Source: Dichomitus squalens LYAD-421 SS1
Lineage: Eukaryota > Basidiomycota > Agaricomycetes > Polyporales > Polyporaceae
DNA: 52,605 nucleotides
Direction of reading: 5' to 3'
NCBI RefSeq assembly: GCF_000275845.1
Contig: NW_006766948.1
Span: 1 to 52,605, forward strand
Under the pieces are notes generated by a model. It did no database searches. It saw only the letters and a list, made by a program, of their open reading frames with translations, and was not told where the DNA came from. Of the stretch, positions 11,869 to 23,677 are shown in pieces. Both the position numbers and the translations under genes were made by a program. The stretch's first letter is position 1, and the number at the start of each line of letters is the position of its first letter.

Positions 11869-14026
11869 ATGGAGGATACGCAAGCTGTTTTGTACGCAGT
11901 AGCAGCGGTCTTGGTCGCAGCCTATGTTATCCGCTGGCGCACGAACCCGGTGAGTCAACGTTGATGGAATCCCTTGCTCGAGTAGAGCGGTGATTGACTT
12001 GCGGCGGCCTTCGTCCCCCACTACTTCCAGCTCAACTCTATACCTACTGTCGGCGGGCCCTCTGCGCCTATCCTCTGCTACCTGTCTGCACTCAACTTCC
12101 TGCTCCACCCCAGGGAACTGCTCACCGAAGGGTATCAGAAGGTGCGTGTCGCAGTCGATCTGTCAATCGTCCAACCTGGCTTATTGTATCACGGTCCTTC
12201 TGCTACGATAGTTCCACGGCTCAGTTTTCAAAGTTGCGCTCATCGACCAATGGCTCGTTGTTGTAAGTGGGTCAAAGCTGGTGGACGAGGTCAGGAGGCA
12301 TGCGGACGAGCAGCTGTCGTTCGTCGAAGGCGTAGAAGACGTACGTGTCTAATATCCTCTGAGACCGGTTGTGTCGAGTTTTAATGGTTTCATACGCAGC
12401 TCATCCAAACGAGGTATACGCTGGGTCCCGAGATGACTAGCGATCCGTACCATGTCGACATCATCAAGGAGAAGCTGATGCGCACCCTGCCGGTGGTGTT
12501 GCCGGACGTTATCGACGAACTGACTTATGCTGTGCCGAACTACATTCCAGCTAACGAGACAGGTACAAGTATCGCAGTTGTATGTACCGGATACAAAGCC
12601 GAGTAATGATGATGGTTCAGAGTGGATCTCCGTCAACGTGTTGAAGACGATGTTGAACGTGGTCGCGCGAGTCAGCAACCGCGTATTCGTCGGTCTGCCT
12701 GTTTGTGAGTATACTACATATTTATTGCATCCATGATTCATATACCAATCGTCTGCATACATATAGGCCGCAACCAGGCGTACCTGGACATCGCGATTGC
12801 TTTCACCGTTGACGTCATCAAGGACCGGACGATCATCAATATTTTCCCCGATTTCATGAAAGGGTAAGTGTGTTGACATAAACTAACCACGGCTAGTCCA
12901 TGTAACCTTGATGGATGTGTGTATAGCTTCATCGCCGGGCTCACGACCAATGTGAAAACCAGTACTCGTCGGGCGATCCCTCACATCAAGCCTCTGTTGG
13001 ACGAACGGAAGGCAAAGATAGAAGAGCACGGTTTAGGAGAGCCATGGGAAGGCAAGCCGGTGAGCAGTTATACTACGACTACAATTGTTCCCTGTTGCTC
13101 AACAATATAATGTGACTAAGAACGACATGCTGGAGTGGATCCTGGAACAGGCGATCCCCAGGAGGTGTACAGACGAGGCTATAGTGCAGAGGATTCTCCT
13201 GGTCAACTTCGCCGCTATCCACACCTCTTCGAACGTACGCCGCTTTTAGTATCGGCTGAGAGTGCTGTCGCCACACTAACACCCCCGTTGGTTCAACAGA
13301 GCATGACCCACGCGCTCTTCGATCTAGCAGCTGCTCCCGAGTATATACAACCCCTCCGCGAAGAGATTGAACCCATCGTAGCGGCTGAAGGGTGGACGAA
13401 AGCGGCGATGGGAAAGATGTGGAAGCTGGATAGTTTCCTGCGGGAGTCTCAGCGATTCAACGGTATTGGCCTCAGTGCGTGGCGTTTGGGCACCCTCCTC
13501 GATTCAGCAATGCAGCGTGTGTTCTCACTACCACTTTGTAGCGTCTGTTACGCGCAAGGCTATGAAAGACGTCGCCCTTAGCGATGGAACCGTCCTCCCG
13601 AAAGGCTCCCTCATCGTCACGGCGTCATACCCTATCCACCACGACAATACGATCTACGAGAACGCGAACACGTTCGATCCATTCCGTTTCTCGCGCATGC
13701 GCGAAGTTGAGGGCGAGGGTATGAAGTACCAATTTGTGAACACCTCCCTCGAGTACGTTTCGTTCGGCCATGGCAAGCATGCATGGTATGTACTCTCCGT
13801 TGCATCTTCGTGCAGTTAGGGGGTTTTCTTGCGATCCTCCTCGTATAGCCCAGGCCGCTTCTTCGCTGCGAACGAGCTGAAGGCAATCCTGGCGTACATC
13901 GTTGTCAACTACGACTTGAAGATTGGCGGAGACGGAGAGCGCCCCCCAAACATCTGCTTTGCCACGAACATCGTCCCGAATCCAAAGGGAGAAATTCTGT
14001 TCAGAAAGCGGAAGGCCACTCTGTGA
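11869..14026 (+). CDS. Cytochrome P450 monooxygenase, paralogue (11 exons, 502 aa)
   Basis: Exons 11869-11949, 12031-12141, 12212-12340, 12400-12562, 12621-12704, 12767-12863, 12927-13059, 13121-13234, 13300-13474, 13542-13785, 13849-14026. The first ten have exactly the lengths of the corresponding exons of the P450 at 6.6-8.8 kb. N-terminal anchor: LYAVAAVLVAAYVIRWR. Proline hinge: SIPTVGGPSAP. I-helix: NFAAIHTSS, lacking the usual acidic residue. ExxR: ESQR. Haem loop: FGHGKHACPGR, with the Cys codon split by the last intron. It appears intact and catalytically competent. Probable ER-bound CYP512-like or ent-kaurene-oxidase-like enzyme, substrate unknown. The two P450 genes are oriented divergently with membrane protein A between them. 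Confidence 0.94.
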
Positions 14027-14284
14027 ACGTAAGGGACATTGAAGAGGAGAGTCCATCCCTGTACATAAGCGTACACCGATGGCATGTAACTATGGACGTG
14101 CACGGGCTGCCGCAATGAAGCAATGTGATGAACATGACTCAGGTGGCTAGGGCGGGTAACAGCGTGATTCCTACTGATTCTGTGACCCTGCTTTCCGCTC
14201 CAAAGTGTGAGTCGTAGCACTGAGCACAAGCGGCGTCTGTCTTCGCAGTCCAGGCCGAAGACGCAACAGGTACGTAATCCCTCG

Positions 14285-14999
14285 AGCACCATAACGTGGA
14301 CATAGCTCACACAATGCGCCGCACGTATTGACATTTTACTAGATCCCGCCTAGCCCTATGAGTACGACATCAGGCCCTCACAGACGAAGTCGTCAGTAAG
14401 CTCAGCTACGATACGGAGATGATAGTATGAGATGGAGAACCTCAGAACATTGCTTAATTGATCGATCATAGCAGGTACCATCTGTCCTCCTAGAGCACAG
14501 AGCACAGTGGTCCAGTCAGGTAATAGGGAACATAGTTTCGCATCGTGGACCTCTATGTGCGCCAGCGCACGACACCAAGTTGGATGACCAGCTGGCAAAA
14601 TGGCGAGTATAGATGGGGCTCACCTACGTAGCATTACAAGAGTCATGTCGCGTACCTGCCTCCCATTATGCCAGCCTCGCATATCATTCTTTCGATGCGC
14701 TGAGCATGAAACAGTCGTGTCGACCAGGGTACGTGAGATTCCTTGGATATCTTATATAAGGCTTTCGCGGACCAAGGCGAGCAGACAGAAGTATCCATGA
14801 TATTTAAAGCAGAATGAGCGTCACAAGCCCCAAGCGGGAAACAATCTGGAGATAATTGGGGTTGATCGCGTGGAATCGAATGCACCGCGCAGCGACCAGA
14901 GCCTGAAGGACCTCGCAGTAAGCGGATAACAGCTGATCAAAGACATCTGTCGTAGCCTACTATTGGCGCCGGAAGGCAGTATACTTAAGTACGGCGCGC
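14285..14999 (-). repeat. Left arm of ~0.7-kb inverted repeat pair
   Basis: Nearly identical in inverse orientation to about 20340-21035. Matching landmarks include ggacatagctcacacaatgc at the outer side and tagcctactattggcgcc near the inner end. The repeat ends near gtacggcgc. It encodes nothing convincing; an 80-codon open frame is shared by both arms. No flanking target duplication was seen. Confidence 0.85.
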
Positions 15000-15536
15000 T
15001 GGCTGGGTTTCTGGGCGCCTGTACTGCCTTTTTGGGGGTTCTCTAATCCCACGATAACACCACTAGAGCCTTCACGATTTCTACCAGTCACCAGCTCACA
15101 TGAGAGCGGGAAATAACCCGCATTGTGCACAGTAGCTGCAGAGCAAGGAGATGAGGTAGCAGGGGGGAAGATGCAGGTCCCAAGGGACCAGGAGCCAGCC
15201 AACCCTCTCTGGCAGGCGACAGTGGCAGAGAAGATGATGCCAATCGTTTCCTGTGGATGTGGTGCCTGGCCGGATAGACAGCGAGGCCGCACTGTGGGAT
15301 CCTGAGGTGAATAGAACCATCTCAACATGGGAAGCGGTGAGCCGGATTCTGCCCTCCTTGACGGTCCCATAAAAGGAGCGGTCTGTGCTGCGTTGGATGT
15401 TCTTTGTCGGTTCTTAGTCTCTATCCACCACATACTCTCGTAATGTTCAGATCGCTCGCTGCGGTGGGTTCTCCCCCCGGTGCGTGACGCTCTCGATCTG
15501 ATCTCACATATACGTTGCTGAAGCGCCACTACAGCT
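15000..15536. other. Intergenic, upstream of membrane protein B
   Basis: No gene recognised. It contains the promoter region of the gene starting at 15537, including a TC-rich run near 15410-15500. Confidence 0.5.
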
Positions 15537-16415
15537 ATGCCTCCGACGACCCCAGACGATGCCACGAAGCAGGCGTTGCTTTCTGTCGTGCAGATCTGGC
15601 TTGATCGCCTCCAAGCCATGGCGGTCATCGTCAGTCACAAAGGCTCCTTTCACTGCGTATATACTCAACATGAACATCTGAAACTCAGACCTCCTTCTTC
15701 GTTTCGATAGACAGCCTGGTCTACTCATTCCCTGCCCGTCCCGCCGATCCAAACGAGTGGTCGTCGACAGACTTGCTGATTTCAGCAAGCTTAGGCGGGG
15801 CGATCATCTTGCACGTCTGCGCATGTAAGTTCAAGCAATGCTCTTGAGCTATCCCGCTTCAAGCTAACACTGGCGCCTTTTTTCTTCTCGCCCTCAGCCA
15901 TCGTGGCTTACACGGCGTCCTTCGTCCTCATACGCTACCAGCTCACTGATGCAGAGAACCAAGAGCATGAAGCTGATCCCCCGTCTGCAACCCCAATCGC
16001 GCAATGGAAGGCCCCGTCATCTGCTAACGCGCAGTCTCTCTCTACCGTATCCGTGACCCCTGCCCGCGACCCGATCTGGGACGCGTACATCGACCTCCGT
16101 TCCCTCGTCACAGTACAACAAATGCGCTTCTTCGGCCTCCTCGGCGTTCCCTGCCGTGCGGCCACGAGGAAGACCGGCGAGAAGCGCGATCCGGAGGCAT
16201 CACCGACCGACAAGGCGGTCGCCACACTGCGGTCTATGGTGGCTACGCTATCGAAATGCCACACCGTCGTCGCGGTTATGACGCAGCTAGGGTTCACACT
16301 GGCGTTGCTGGGCATAGTGGCGTACTTCTGGACGGGGCTTCCACGGGCGCTAGGCATCTGGGCCTCGGCGCTTCTTGGCGGGTGTTTGATCGGAATGGGG
16401 GTCGCATTCATGTGA
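15537..16415 (+). CDS. Small agaricomycete membrane protein, copy B (248 aa)
   Basis: Three exons: 15537-15629, 15689-15824, 15898-16415. The N-terminal helix (KQALLSVVQIWLDRLQ) leads into SFFVSIDSLVYSF, then SLGGAIILHVCAS joined across intron 2 to IVAYTASFVLIRYQL, a basic and Ser-rich cytosolic-looking loop, and two C-terminal helices (LGFTLALLGIVAYFW; LGIWASALLGGCLIG). This is the most compact and cleanest copy of the family and serves as reference for A, C and the relic. It lies inside the ~0.7-kb inverted repeats and converges on the eIF4G-like gene 210 bp away. Function unknown. Confidence 0.85.
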
Positions 16416-16625
16416 GGCTTTTAGGCGTCGCGGACTTGGATAACGATACGAGCTTGCCCGACGTCACAAAGAATGACGAGCGTTACGGCATGGATGCAGA
16501 TGGTACGAGTACATGAGGTTTCCATGCCCGCTCCTATGTTTGTCGGCTTGGGTGACATATCCATATCAAAAACAGGAGAGACTAGACGATTTCAGTCTAC
16601 ATGTCGTACACGCTTATCCTGATAG

Positions 16626-19201
16626 CTACCTGAGGCCATCTCCTTGTAACTCTAGCGCGTTCATACAACGATTGCACCAATCTGACTTCTTGTGTAACCC
16701 AGCACCCTTCGCCATCGTAACAAAGAGCAGCAACGCCTTCCGATGGTCGATCCTTATGTCCTCCAGCGCAGAAGCAATCAGGGAGAACCCACCCTCGAAC
16801 GCTGCAACGGAACACAAGTCCTTCGCAGCCGCGCAGTAGAAGAAGTACGCGACGAGTTGCGCTTCCGTCTGTGTCAGCTCGATCGCTGAGGAGACAATCC
16901 TGTCCACGAGGCGACTGTGGTACCCCGGCGGAAGGTCCGTGAAGATGGTGAGCGCCTTGTCGATGTCGTGTAGACCACCCAGGAGCATCTCGACGCTCGT
17001 GTCGATGCGTTCATTGGCCTCCTTCTGGGACATACGGCGAGGAATGGGGGGAGTATGGTCGCTGACTGGGAATGGATGACTGATAGGAGAAGCTAGAGTC
17101 TCTTCAACCCCACCCGCAGCCACTTCGTGAGATCCGGCTCGTTCAAGGGGCGGAGACTGGGACGGAAGGCGGATAGGCGGTGCGTCGGTGTGCAGGAGCG
17201 GAGCTTCACCACAGACGTGAGCGTCTTCGCAGTCTGTGGTCGGCGGGGACTGTTGCGTCACAGTGGATACTCGTCCACTTGGCTCGTTTGAAGGACCAGG
17301 AACTACTCTGGACACCGCTAGGTTGGCGACAGCGGGGGCAACGCGAGGCAGCGTCTGTGGGAGAGCGGAAGCGGGACAACCAAAAATATGGACAATCAAT
17401 TCGTCGCTCGCAGTCGACTCGTTCAAGATCCGGGTCCAGCGGCCAAAGTCCTCGTCCAATCGCGCCCCTTTGAACATGATTGCGAACACCTCGAAGGCCT
17501 TCGGGGCGCTACTCGCGATGTCCCCAATATGCTTCGCCGTGGGTGTGAAGCCCTCCTCAAACGAGGCAGGCGAGCAGATGTTTCGGGCGACGGTGTGGGC
17601 GAAAAGGGCTGCAACGAGGTAGGCATCTGCCTTCTCCAACCGCAGCGTCGAGGCGACGAACCTGTGAATCTGGAGATGGTGGTACTCCGTCGGGAGGTCG
17701 GAGAAGTACCTTTCCGCTTCGACTAGACCGCGTAGGGAGAAGAATTCAGAGACATTTTCTTCCACGCCAATTTCCGCCCTGGGCTTGCACAAAGAGAGGT
17801 TCGGGGAGAGGTCCTCAACGTGCTCCACTCCGGCGTTGGTTGCAGACAAGGGCGTGGACTCGAGTGGACTCTCGACGGCATCGTCGGATGCAGAGGTCGG
17901 AGAATAGCGGGAATCATCGGCTAGAGTAACCACGATAGGACCTGATTCCGCGCGCATCTTGGCCCATGGGGCGTTAAGCTCGCCGAGGATGTGGCCACTA
18001 GAGCCCTCGTCATCCCAGGTGCATGAAGGGGCCTCAAGCTTGTCATACCACTGCTCTCGTCTCAATTCGATCAAGGACTGCGTGGCACGAGCATCAGTAA
18101 GCTCGCATTGGTGAAAAGACACACGTACATAAGCACCTGCAGCATCAACCGGAGGCGGGGGCTTACGGCGTTACTCTCCGAGAGCTCCTTGATGTGCTGG
18201 AAGTAAACGTCCAAGTGCTCGCGCCCCTCTTCGGTGTCAAGGAGGTGCCCAACCGTGGTCAGGATTGTGTGGAGACCATCGATGTGGAAGTCACGAGGGG
18301 ACTCGATGTTGCCGAGGAATGTCTGGATCGTCTGCTGAATGATGCGCTCCGTAAGCAGCTTGACTTTGAAGAGCTCCCCAAGAAATTTCACGAGTCCGAG
18401 GTATCGTTGTCGACGCGTCGCTATTTCGGCGAAGGAAGTGTTATCCTCGTCAACGCCGCGCTCAAATTCGTCCTGGCAGCGATTGAGGAGAAACTTCCGG
18501 AAGAGCTGGCCGCCAGCGCAGCGCTTTCCGTTGGCAGCCTTGACACCCGAGGCGCGAATGCCGGGGTCAATGCGCTCGGAGATGCCATGGCAGAGCTGGG
18601 CATAGAGTTCGGATCTTCCCATGTCGTCCATCGCCTTCTCGACTATCACATTGGCCACACGAATGAGACTACGCCCATCCCTCTCATTCGCAGACCTGTT
18701 GGCATACGCGACAAGTCGATCAGTCGCGGGGGTCACGTGGTGTGTAGAGACCCCGTCTAAGATTGCGCTGAGTTCTGCGTCGACATCCTGGGGCGCTTCT
18801 CGCGGAAAATGCGACAGCGAGGGCTCGGCTTTTCCCTGTTTGATCGGTCCGGCACTGGACGAGGTGGCAACAGGACGGAGTGCGGTAGAATTGCAGGTTT
18901 CTTTGGAGGGGAGGTCGAATTTGGAAGAAGTGGATGGGATGGCTTTATGCGCACCAGTTTCCCTCGAGTGAGTATCGGAGTCTGGAGTGGCGAGAGGATT
19001 GCTGGATGCAGAGGCAATGAAGGTTCGCGTGATCGTGCTCGACGTGAACGTGACGCCATAGGTAGTAAATTGGTCGAGGTTGAACGAAGCAGACGAGTTA
19101 TCTTGCCCTGCGCCGCCCGGCCTATCGCATGCAGATGAACAGGGGGAAGCGTCAGAGGAAGCCTTCCGACGAAGGCCCGGCGATGAAGGTCGTGTAGTCA
19201 T
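16626..19201 (-). CDS. eIF4G-like protein with MIF4G and MA3-like domains (838 aa)
   Basis: Two exons, 19201-18137 and 18077-16626, with a 59-bp intron splitting LRLMLQ from SLIELRREQW, a junction inside the conserved MIF4G core. A Ser/Thr-rich disordered N-terminus (~150 aa) precedes the MIF4G HEAT-repeat domain (ELYAQLCHGISERIDP, GGQLFRKFLLNRCQ, FLGELFKVKLLTER). Two MA3-like helical segments follow, around residues 460-600 and 700-838 (LFAHTVARNICSPASFEEGF; YFFYCAAAKDLCSVAAFEGGF). Canonical eIF4G bridges eIF4E, eIF4A and eIF3. This protein is shorter than the usual fungal eIF4G (over 1,000 aa), I see no YxxxxLphi eIF4E-binding motif, and the MA3-like tandem is unusual, so it is probably a diverged paralogue rather than the housekeeping factor. 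Confidence 0.85.
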
Positions 19202-19499
19202 TTCGCTGTGCAGAGAGTTGTTGCTGAGAAGCTGGTAGAAAAGTGCGGGGCGTCAGAAGAAATTCCAGCAGCAGACTACGTGCCCTCTTAAATGGTCAAG
19301 ACGCGAGTTAGACCTGCGGCAGAATTGCTCACTACTCATCTTGACTTATAGGCTGCTGCGGTAAGCAGCACCCGTCGAGCGGTAAACTAGTACTGCGCTT
19401 CTCCGATAGTCAACGTCCGGGCTCATGCGGTACTTCCAGGCTTCAGCACACGGCCAAGAGAAGTTAAAACCGCCCTTTAGAGTCAAGGTAAGTACACAA
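19202..19499. other. Upstream flank of the eIF4G-like gene
   Basis: No gene recognised; presumed 5' region of the minus-strand gene starting at 19201. Confidence 0.4.
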
Positions 19500-20350
19500 A
19501 CGTCCCGGACCGTAGGGGTGCTCAATTCTTGTCGGTCGCTCAGTTGCTCGCGCGCCTATAGGGCGCCTGCCTACTTGAATTCAAGGTCAGCTCAAGCGCC
19601 TGCGGCACAGCGAGCAGAGACGGACAGGCAGCGGGTGCAACACGACCGCATGATGTCCCCGAGCTGGAACTAGAGAGCGACGCGAAAATCTAACAATTCA
19701 GAAGCTAGAGAGTTCCTTGACTCGATATGCGGAGTCGTCCCACAAGGATTGAGTCCAGTTGCCATCGAGGAGTCAGAGCGGCACCCCCAGCTGAACCGTA
19801 TGTACATAAGGTTGGCCCAACGAAGATTCGACCCCATCACGTGATTATCACGTGAGCTTGCGAGGTCCCTCGCTGCTTTCCCCTCCCTCTGCATTGAGGA
19901 AAAAACTTGGATAGGCGGCATGTATGGTACCACAGAGCCTATAGCTCAATTTTATACGAGCCGATACCCCGAAATCGCAGTGGAGGGGCGGGACACGGAC
20001 AGTGTGACAGGCGTGACGGGAGGTGTCGAATCTTCGTTGGGCCAACCTTATGTCGTGCTGAATCTGTTTCTAATTTGGGCGCATTGTGTACAATAAGTCC
20101 AGGTCAACGAATTTATAAGCTCTCCCGACGTCACCATTCACTTGCTGGACTGGTTTCCCGGGCCTAACAAATATAGCATGGGACAATCCCGTCGAGATCT
20201 CTGCACCCGCTGCCGGCCCACCTCTGCTCGCTGTGCTGCAAAGGCTTGAGCTGACATTGAATTCAGGGAGGCAGGCGCCCGATAGGCGCGCGAGCAACCG
20301 AGCGACCGACAAGAATTGAGCACCCCTCGTCTGGGACGCGCGCCGGCGCC
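19500..20350. repeat. Nested inverted-repeat (foldback) structure
   Basis: Arms of about 150 bp (about 19515-19655 and 20190-20345) are inverted copies sharing ggggtgctcaattcttgtcg. Between them is a second pair: cataaggttggcccaacg near 19806 and its inverse near 20040-20056, about 250 bp apart, with the palindrome cacgtgattatcacgtg just inside. No coding capacity and no clear target-site duplication were seen. Probably one non-autonomous element inserted in or next to another. Confidence 0.7.
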
Positions 20351-21035
20351 GTACTATACTGCTTTCCGGCGCCAATAGTAGGCTACTACAATGGTTGTCT
20401 CTTATCCGCTTACTTCGAGGTCTCTCATGCTTTGGTCGCTGCGCGGTGCATTCGATTCCAGGCGATCAACCCCAATTATCTCCAGATTGTTTCCCGCTTG
20501 GGGCTTGTGAGGCTCATTCTGCTTAAAATATCATGGATACTTCTGTCTGCTCGCCTTGGTCCGCGAAAGCCTTCATATAAGATATCCAAGGAATCTCACG
20601 TACCCTGGTCGACACGACTGTTCCATGCTCAGCGCATCGAAAGAATGATATGCGAAGCTGGCATAATGGGAGATGGGAGGCAGGTACGCGACATGACTCT
20701 TGTGGTGCTACGTAGGTGAGCCCCATCTATACTCGCCATTTTGCCAGCTGGTCATCCAACTTGGTGTCGTGCGCTGGCGCACATAGAGGTCCACGATGCG
20801 AAACTATGTTCCCTATTACCTGACTGGACCACTGTGCTCTGTGCTCTAGGAGGACAGATGGTACCTGCTATGATCGATCAATTAAGCAATGTTCTGAGGT
20901 TCTCCATCTCATACTATCATCTCCGTATCGTAGCTGAGCTTACTAACGACTTCGTCTGCGAGGGCCTGATGCCGTCCTCATAGGGCTAGGCGGGATCTAG
21001 TACAACGTCAATACATGCGGCGCATTGTGTGAGCT
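20340..21035 (+). repeat. Right arm of ~0.7-kb inverted repeat pair
   Basis: Inverse copy of 14285-14999; see that entry. Scattered substitutions and small indels separate the arms, so they are not newly formed. Arms and interior together span about 6.75 kb. Confidence 0.85.
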
Positions 21036-21683
21036 ATGTCCAAGTGATGGTTACAAGTGAGTCTACGCCGAGACTTCTACCATGTGCGTCTTATGCTAAT
21101 CAGACTTGCGAATTAGGACTATGCGCGCCCAGAATCATCGCAAGGACCGCATGCTGTAGAGGTTGGACAGAAATGGCTAGTATCTTGAATATGACAAGCA
21201 GAGTGTTCGGGTATCAACAGCATAGCAAATCTTGCCTGTACCTTGGCGGCCTACCGCAATTTACCGTCGACTCATTCCTACTTTGCGGGCGAAGATCCTT
21301 GCTGCTGAGCCTGCAGCATGTGTATATTTGTGCTACACTCCGAAAGACTCCGTTTTCTCCTTCCCACTCAGCTGCGGCGCAGCCGCCGACGAACCCATGG
21401 CAGATGGCTTGAGTTGAGCTGCCAGTCACCTTCAACGCTCTCATAGCAAGCAAGACTCCATCCATTGCGATCCATAGCGGGCCAACGTTCTTTTTCCCAC
21501 AGCACAGCCAAGCACAAGCCAGACACACGCGTTTCACAGGGACCATCGGAAACGCCCCGTTTCCCGGGGAGAGTAGTCGGAGGTGGCCGTGAATTTGGGA
21601 CGCGGCTCTGGCTATGCAGACGAGAAATATCGAGCGTATATACTCTCCAAACCTCCTATACGCTAGCGACGAACAATCAGATC
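21036..21683. other. Intergenic, 3' of the MFS gene
   Basis: No gene or repeat supported. An open frame on the plus strand running into the MFS gene is antisense to its exons. Confidence 0.45.
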
Positions 21684-23677
21684 CTACTCGTGCCGACGAG
21701 GCGTGTTGGGAACAAGGGCCCACACTCCAACCATCAAGCCCATCATCGAAACAACCCTGCGTCGAGCCATAATCCCTCAGTCAACAGAGCTAGTTTGAAG
21801 ATGAAGCCAGATCGCTCACAGAGGCTGCAAGACCTTGATGCCGACCTTCGACGCGAGCAGGCCCGTGAGGAGCGGCAGGAGCGCAGATCCCGCCTGCCCG
21901 AACCCTGCGATCCATCCAATGCATCCGTTGAGAAGCCAAGGGGGGAGGACGTGTCGCGCGTGGTTCATGACGAGTGGATACATTGGGCCCAGCAGCATGC
22001 CAACGAATGAGACGGCGAGGGCGTCTCCCACGAGCGAAGGAACGAACCAGACGACGATCTCGAGCCTGTTGGGGTATGATCAGTGTGTTCGTGAAAGGAA
22101 ATGGATGCAAATGATACCCGATGGCGAGTACACCGTAGAGGTAGATAACGCGCTTCTCTCCGACCAACTTGTTGATCCAAAGGAGGGCGATACGGCCAAC
22201 CATGAGCCCTTCGTGTATCAGTGAACACTAGCTATATTTGCAGACATACAGTCGTAGTTACGTACCTCCGAAGAAACCCGATGATATGTACCCGGAAGAC
22301 GGGCCTCCGCCGCGCAGGTCGACCACATAAGTGACGATCCATCCTGATAGAATACGTGTCAGTCGCACCTCGCATGTCAGGATGCGCACACTGACCTCCG
22401 AGCGTCACCTCCGTCCCAACGTACACGAGGATGAAGAGCGCCATGAGATGGAAGCCGCGAAGGTGCATCATCTGTTTGTACTTGCTTCTACTGCCCTCGT
22501 TCGATCCCTCCTCTAGCTGTGATGCGAGACCAATTTCCGTAAGGCAAGCTATGGACGTGACGACAAGTCAGTTCATGTCTAGATATTGGAGCTAGGCGGG
22601 GAGGGGGGCACTCGCCGTCCTGGGTACGGAATTTAAAGACGAATGAGAGGACCGCCACGTTCACGATCGCGAGTCCTAACGAGACAAGATAGTGGAAGGA
22701 CCAATATCTCAACTGCGAGAACTGTGTTGCCACCAGAGGGGACGATAACGCTCCAAGGCCATAGAAGGAGTGCAGCACAGCAAGCCTGGTGGAAACGTTG
22801 TCACTATATCTGGCAACAAAGCTGTTTGAGGCCGCGAGCTGTTTGACACGTCAGAACACGGTATTCAAGGAAGTCAATGAGATGTTTCGCACCTGGAGAG
22901 ATATACCGAACCCTTGAATGAGGTACCCAATAATGAAGACCGGGAAAGGCGGTGCTGGGGCTTCGATAGCATAACTGATAACCTGAGAAATTGCCCCCAG
23001 TACCAAAACCTGACGCGTAAAGTGTAAGTACAGGAAGTGTAGTCGATGTTGTGAGAAAGCAATCACCTTCCCGAACCCGAAGCGGTCAGTAAGGTATACG
23101 TTCAAGGATGCGGCCAGCAGGAAGCCCTGTGTCAGATCGCCGTCCTAACGATCAGCTTCTCCCCATCGTATGGAGTCGTCTATCATATGCTCACAAGGAA
23201 GTTCAGTACGAATATGAGGGAGACAACAGCGAAACCGATCTGCATAGGTCCTTCCTCAGCTTCGACCGGAAGGCGCTTAACAGCTTCACAAACACATACG
23301 TGGTATACTGCTTGTATCCGCGGCAATAGGGGGCCCGTGGTACCATCGTTCCACCCAGAAAGCAGCATGCTGTACAGGAGAGCCCCATACATGATGTTTG
23401 CCTTCAAACGTGTTGACGTGTCAATATTGCCGTGAATGGCTGATACTGGGGATTCGCCGCCCTCAGAGTCCGCTTGTTGACTAGGATTTGCACCTGTGTC
23501 CATCATTGCAGTCAAGGCAGGCTGCGCGGCGGTCTGCGGTTCAGGTAGCACGGCGCGCATCCTGATATCCGGGGAATCATTCGCACGAGGATGGTGACCA
23601 TCGGCCTTTTGACCACTGGGTTGGCAGTATAGGAGATTGGACACAATATTTCCAAGTGGAACTACCTCTTCAGACAT
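21684..23677 (-). CDS. Major facilitator superfamily transporter (10 exons, 487 aa)
   Basis: Exons: 23677-23300, 23239-23195, 23126-23067, 23009-22893, 22838-22616, 22548-22396, 22343-22266, 22208-22118, 22065-21820, 21756-21684. A hydrophilic N-terminus of ~90 residues precedes the first helix (IMYGALLYSMLLSGWNDGTTGPLLPRI, quoted in part: GWNDGTTGPLLPRI). Further landmarks are the DRFGFGK loop, a long central loop (EIGLASQLEEGSNE) between the two six-helix halves, and GGFFG/LMVGRIALLW in the second half. It resembles fungal MFS proteins annotated as bypass-of-stop-codon-6 or fucose-permease-like. Substrate unknown. The intron after exon 5 appears to use a GC donor (g|GCGAGT). The start (MSEEVVPLG) is the first ATG in a frame open upstream and could differ. 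Confidence 0.88.

Noticed and set aside
14285..21035. The 0.7-kb inverted repeats as TIRs of one large transposon, or as solo LTRs
   Set aside because: No target-site duplication flanks the pair or either arm, no TG...CA ends were found, and no transposase or integrase lies between; described only as inverted repeats.
21465..22010. 181-codon plus-strand open frame
   Set aside because: Antisense to the last two MFS exons, with no domain.
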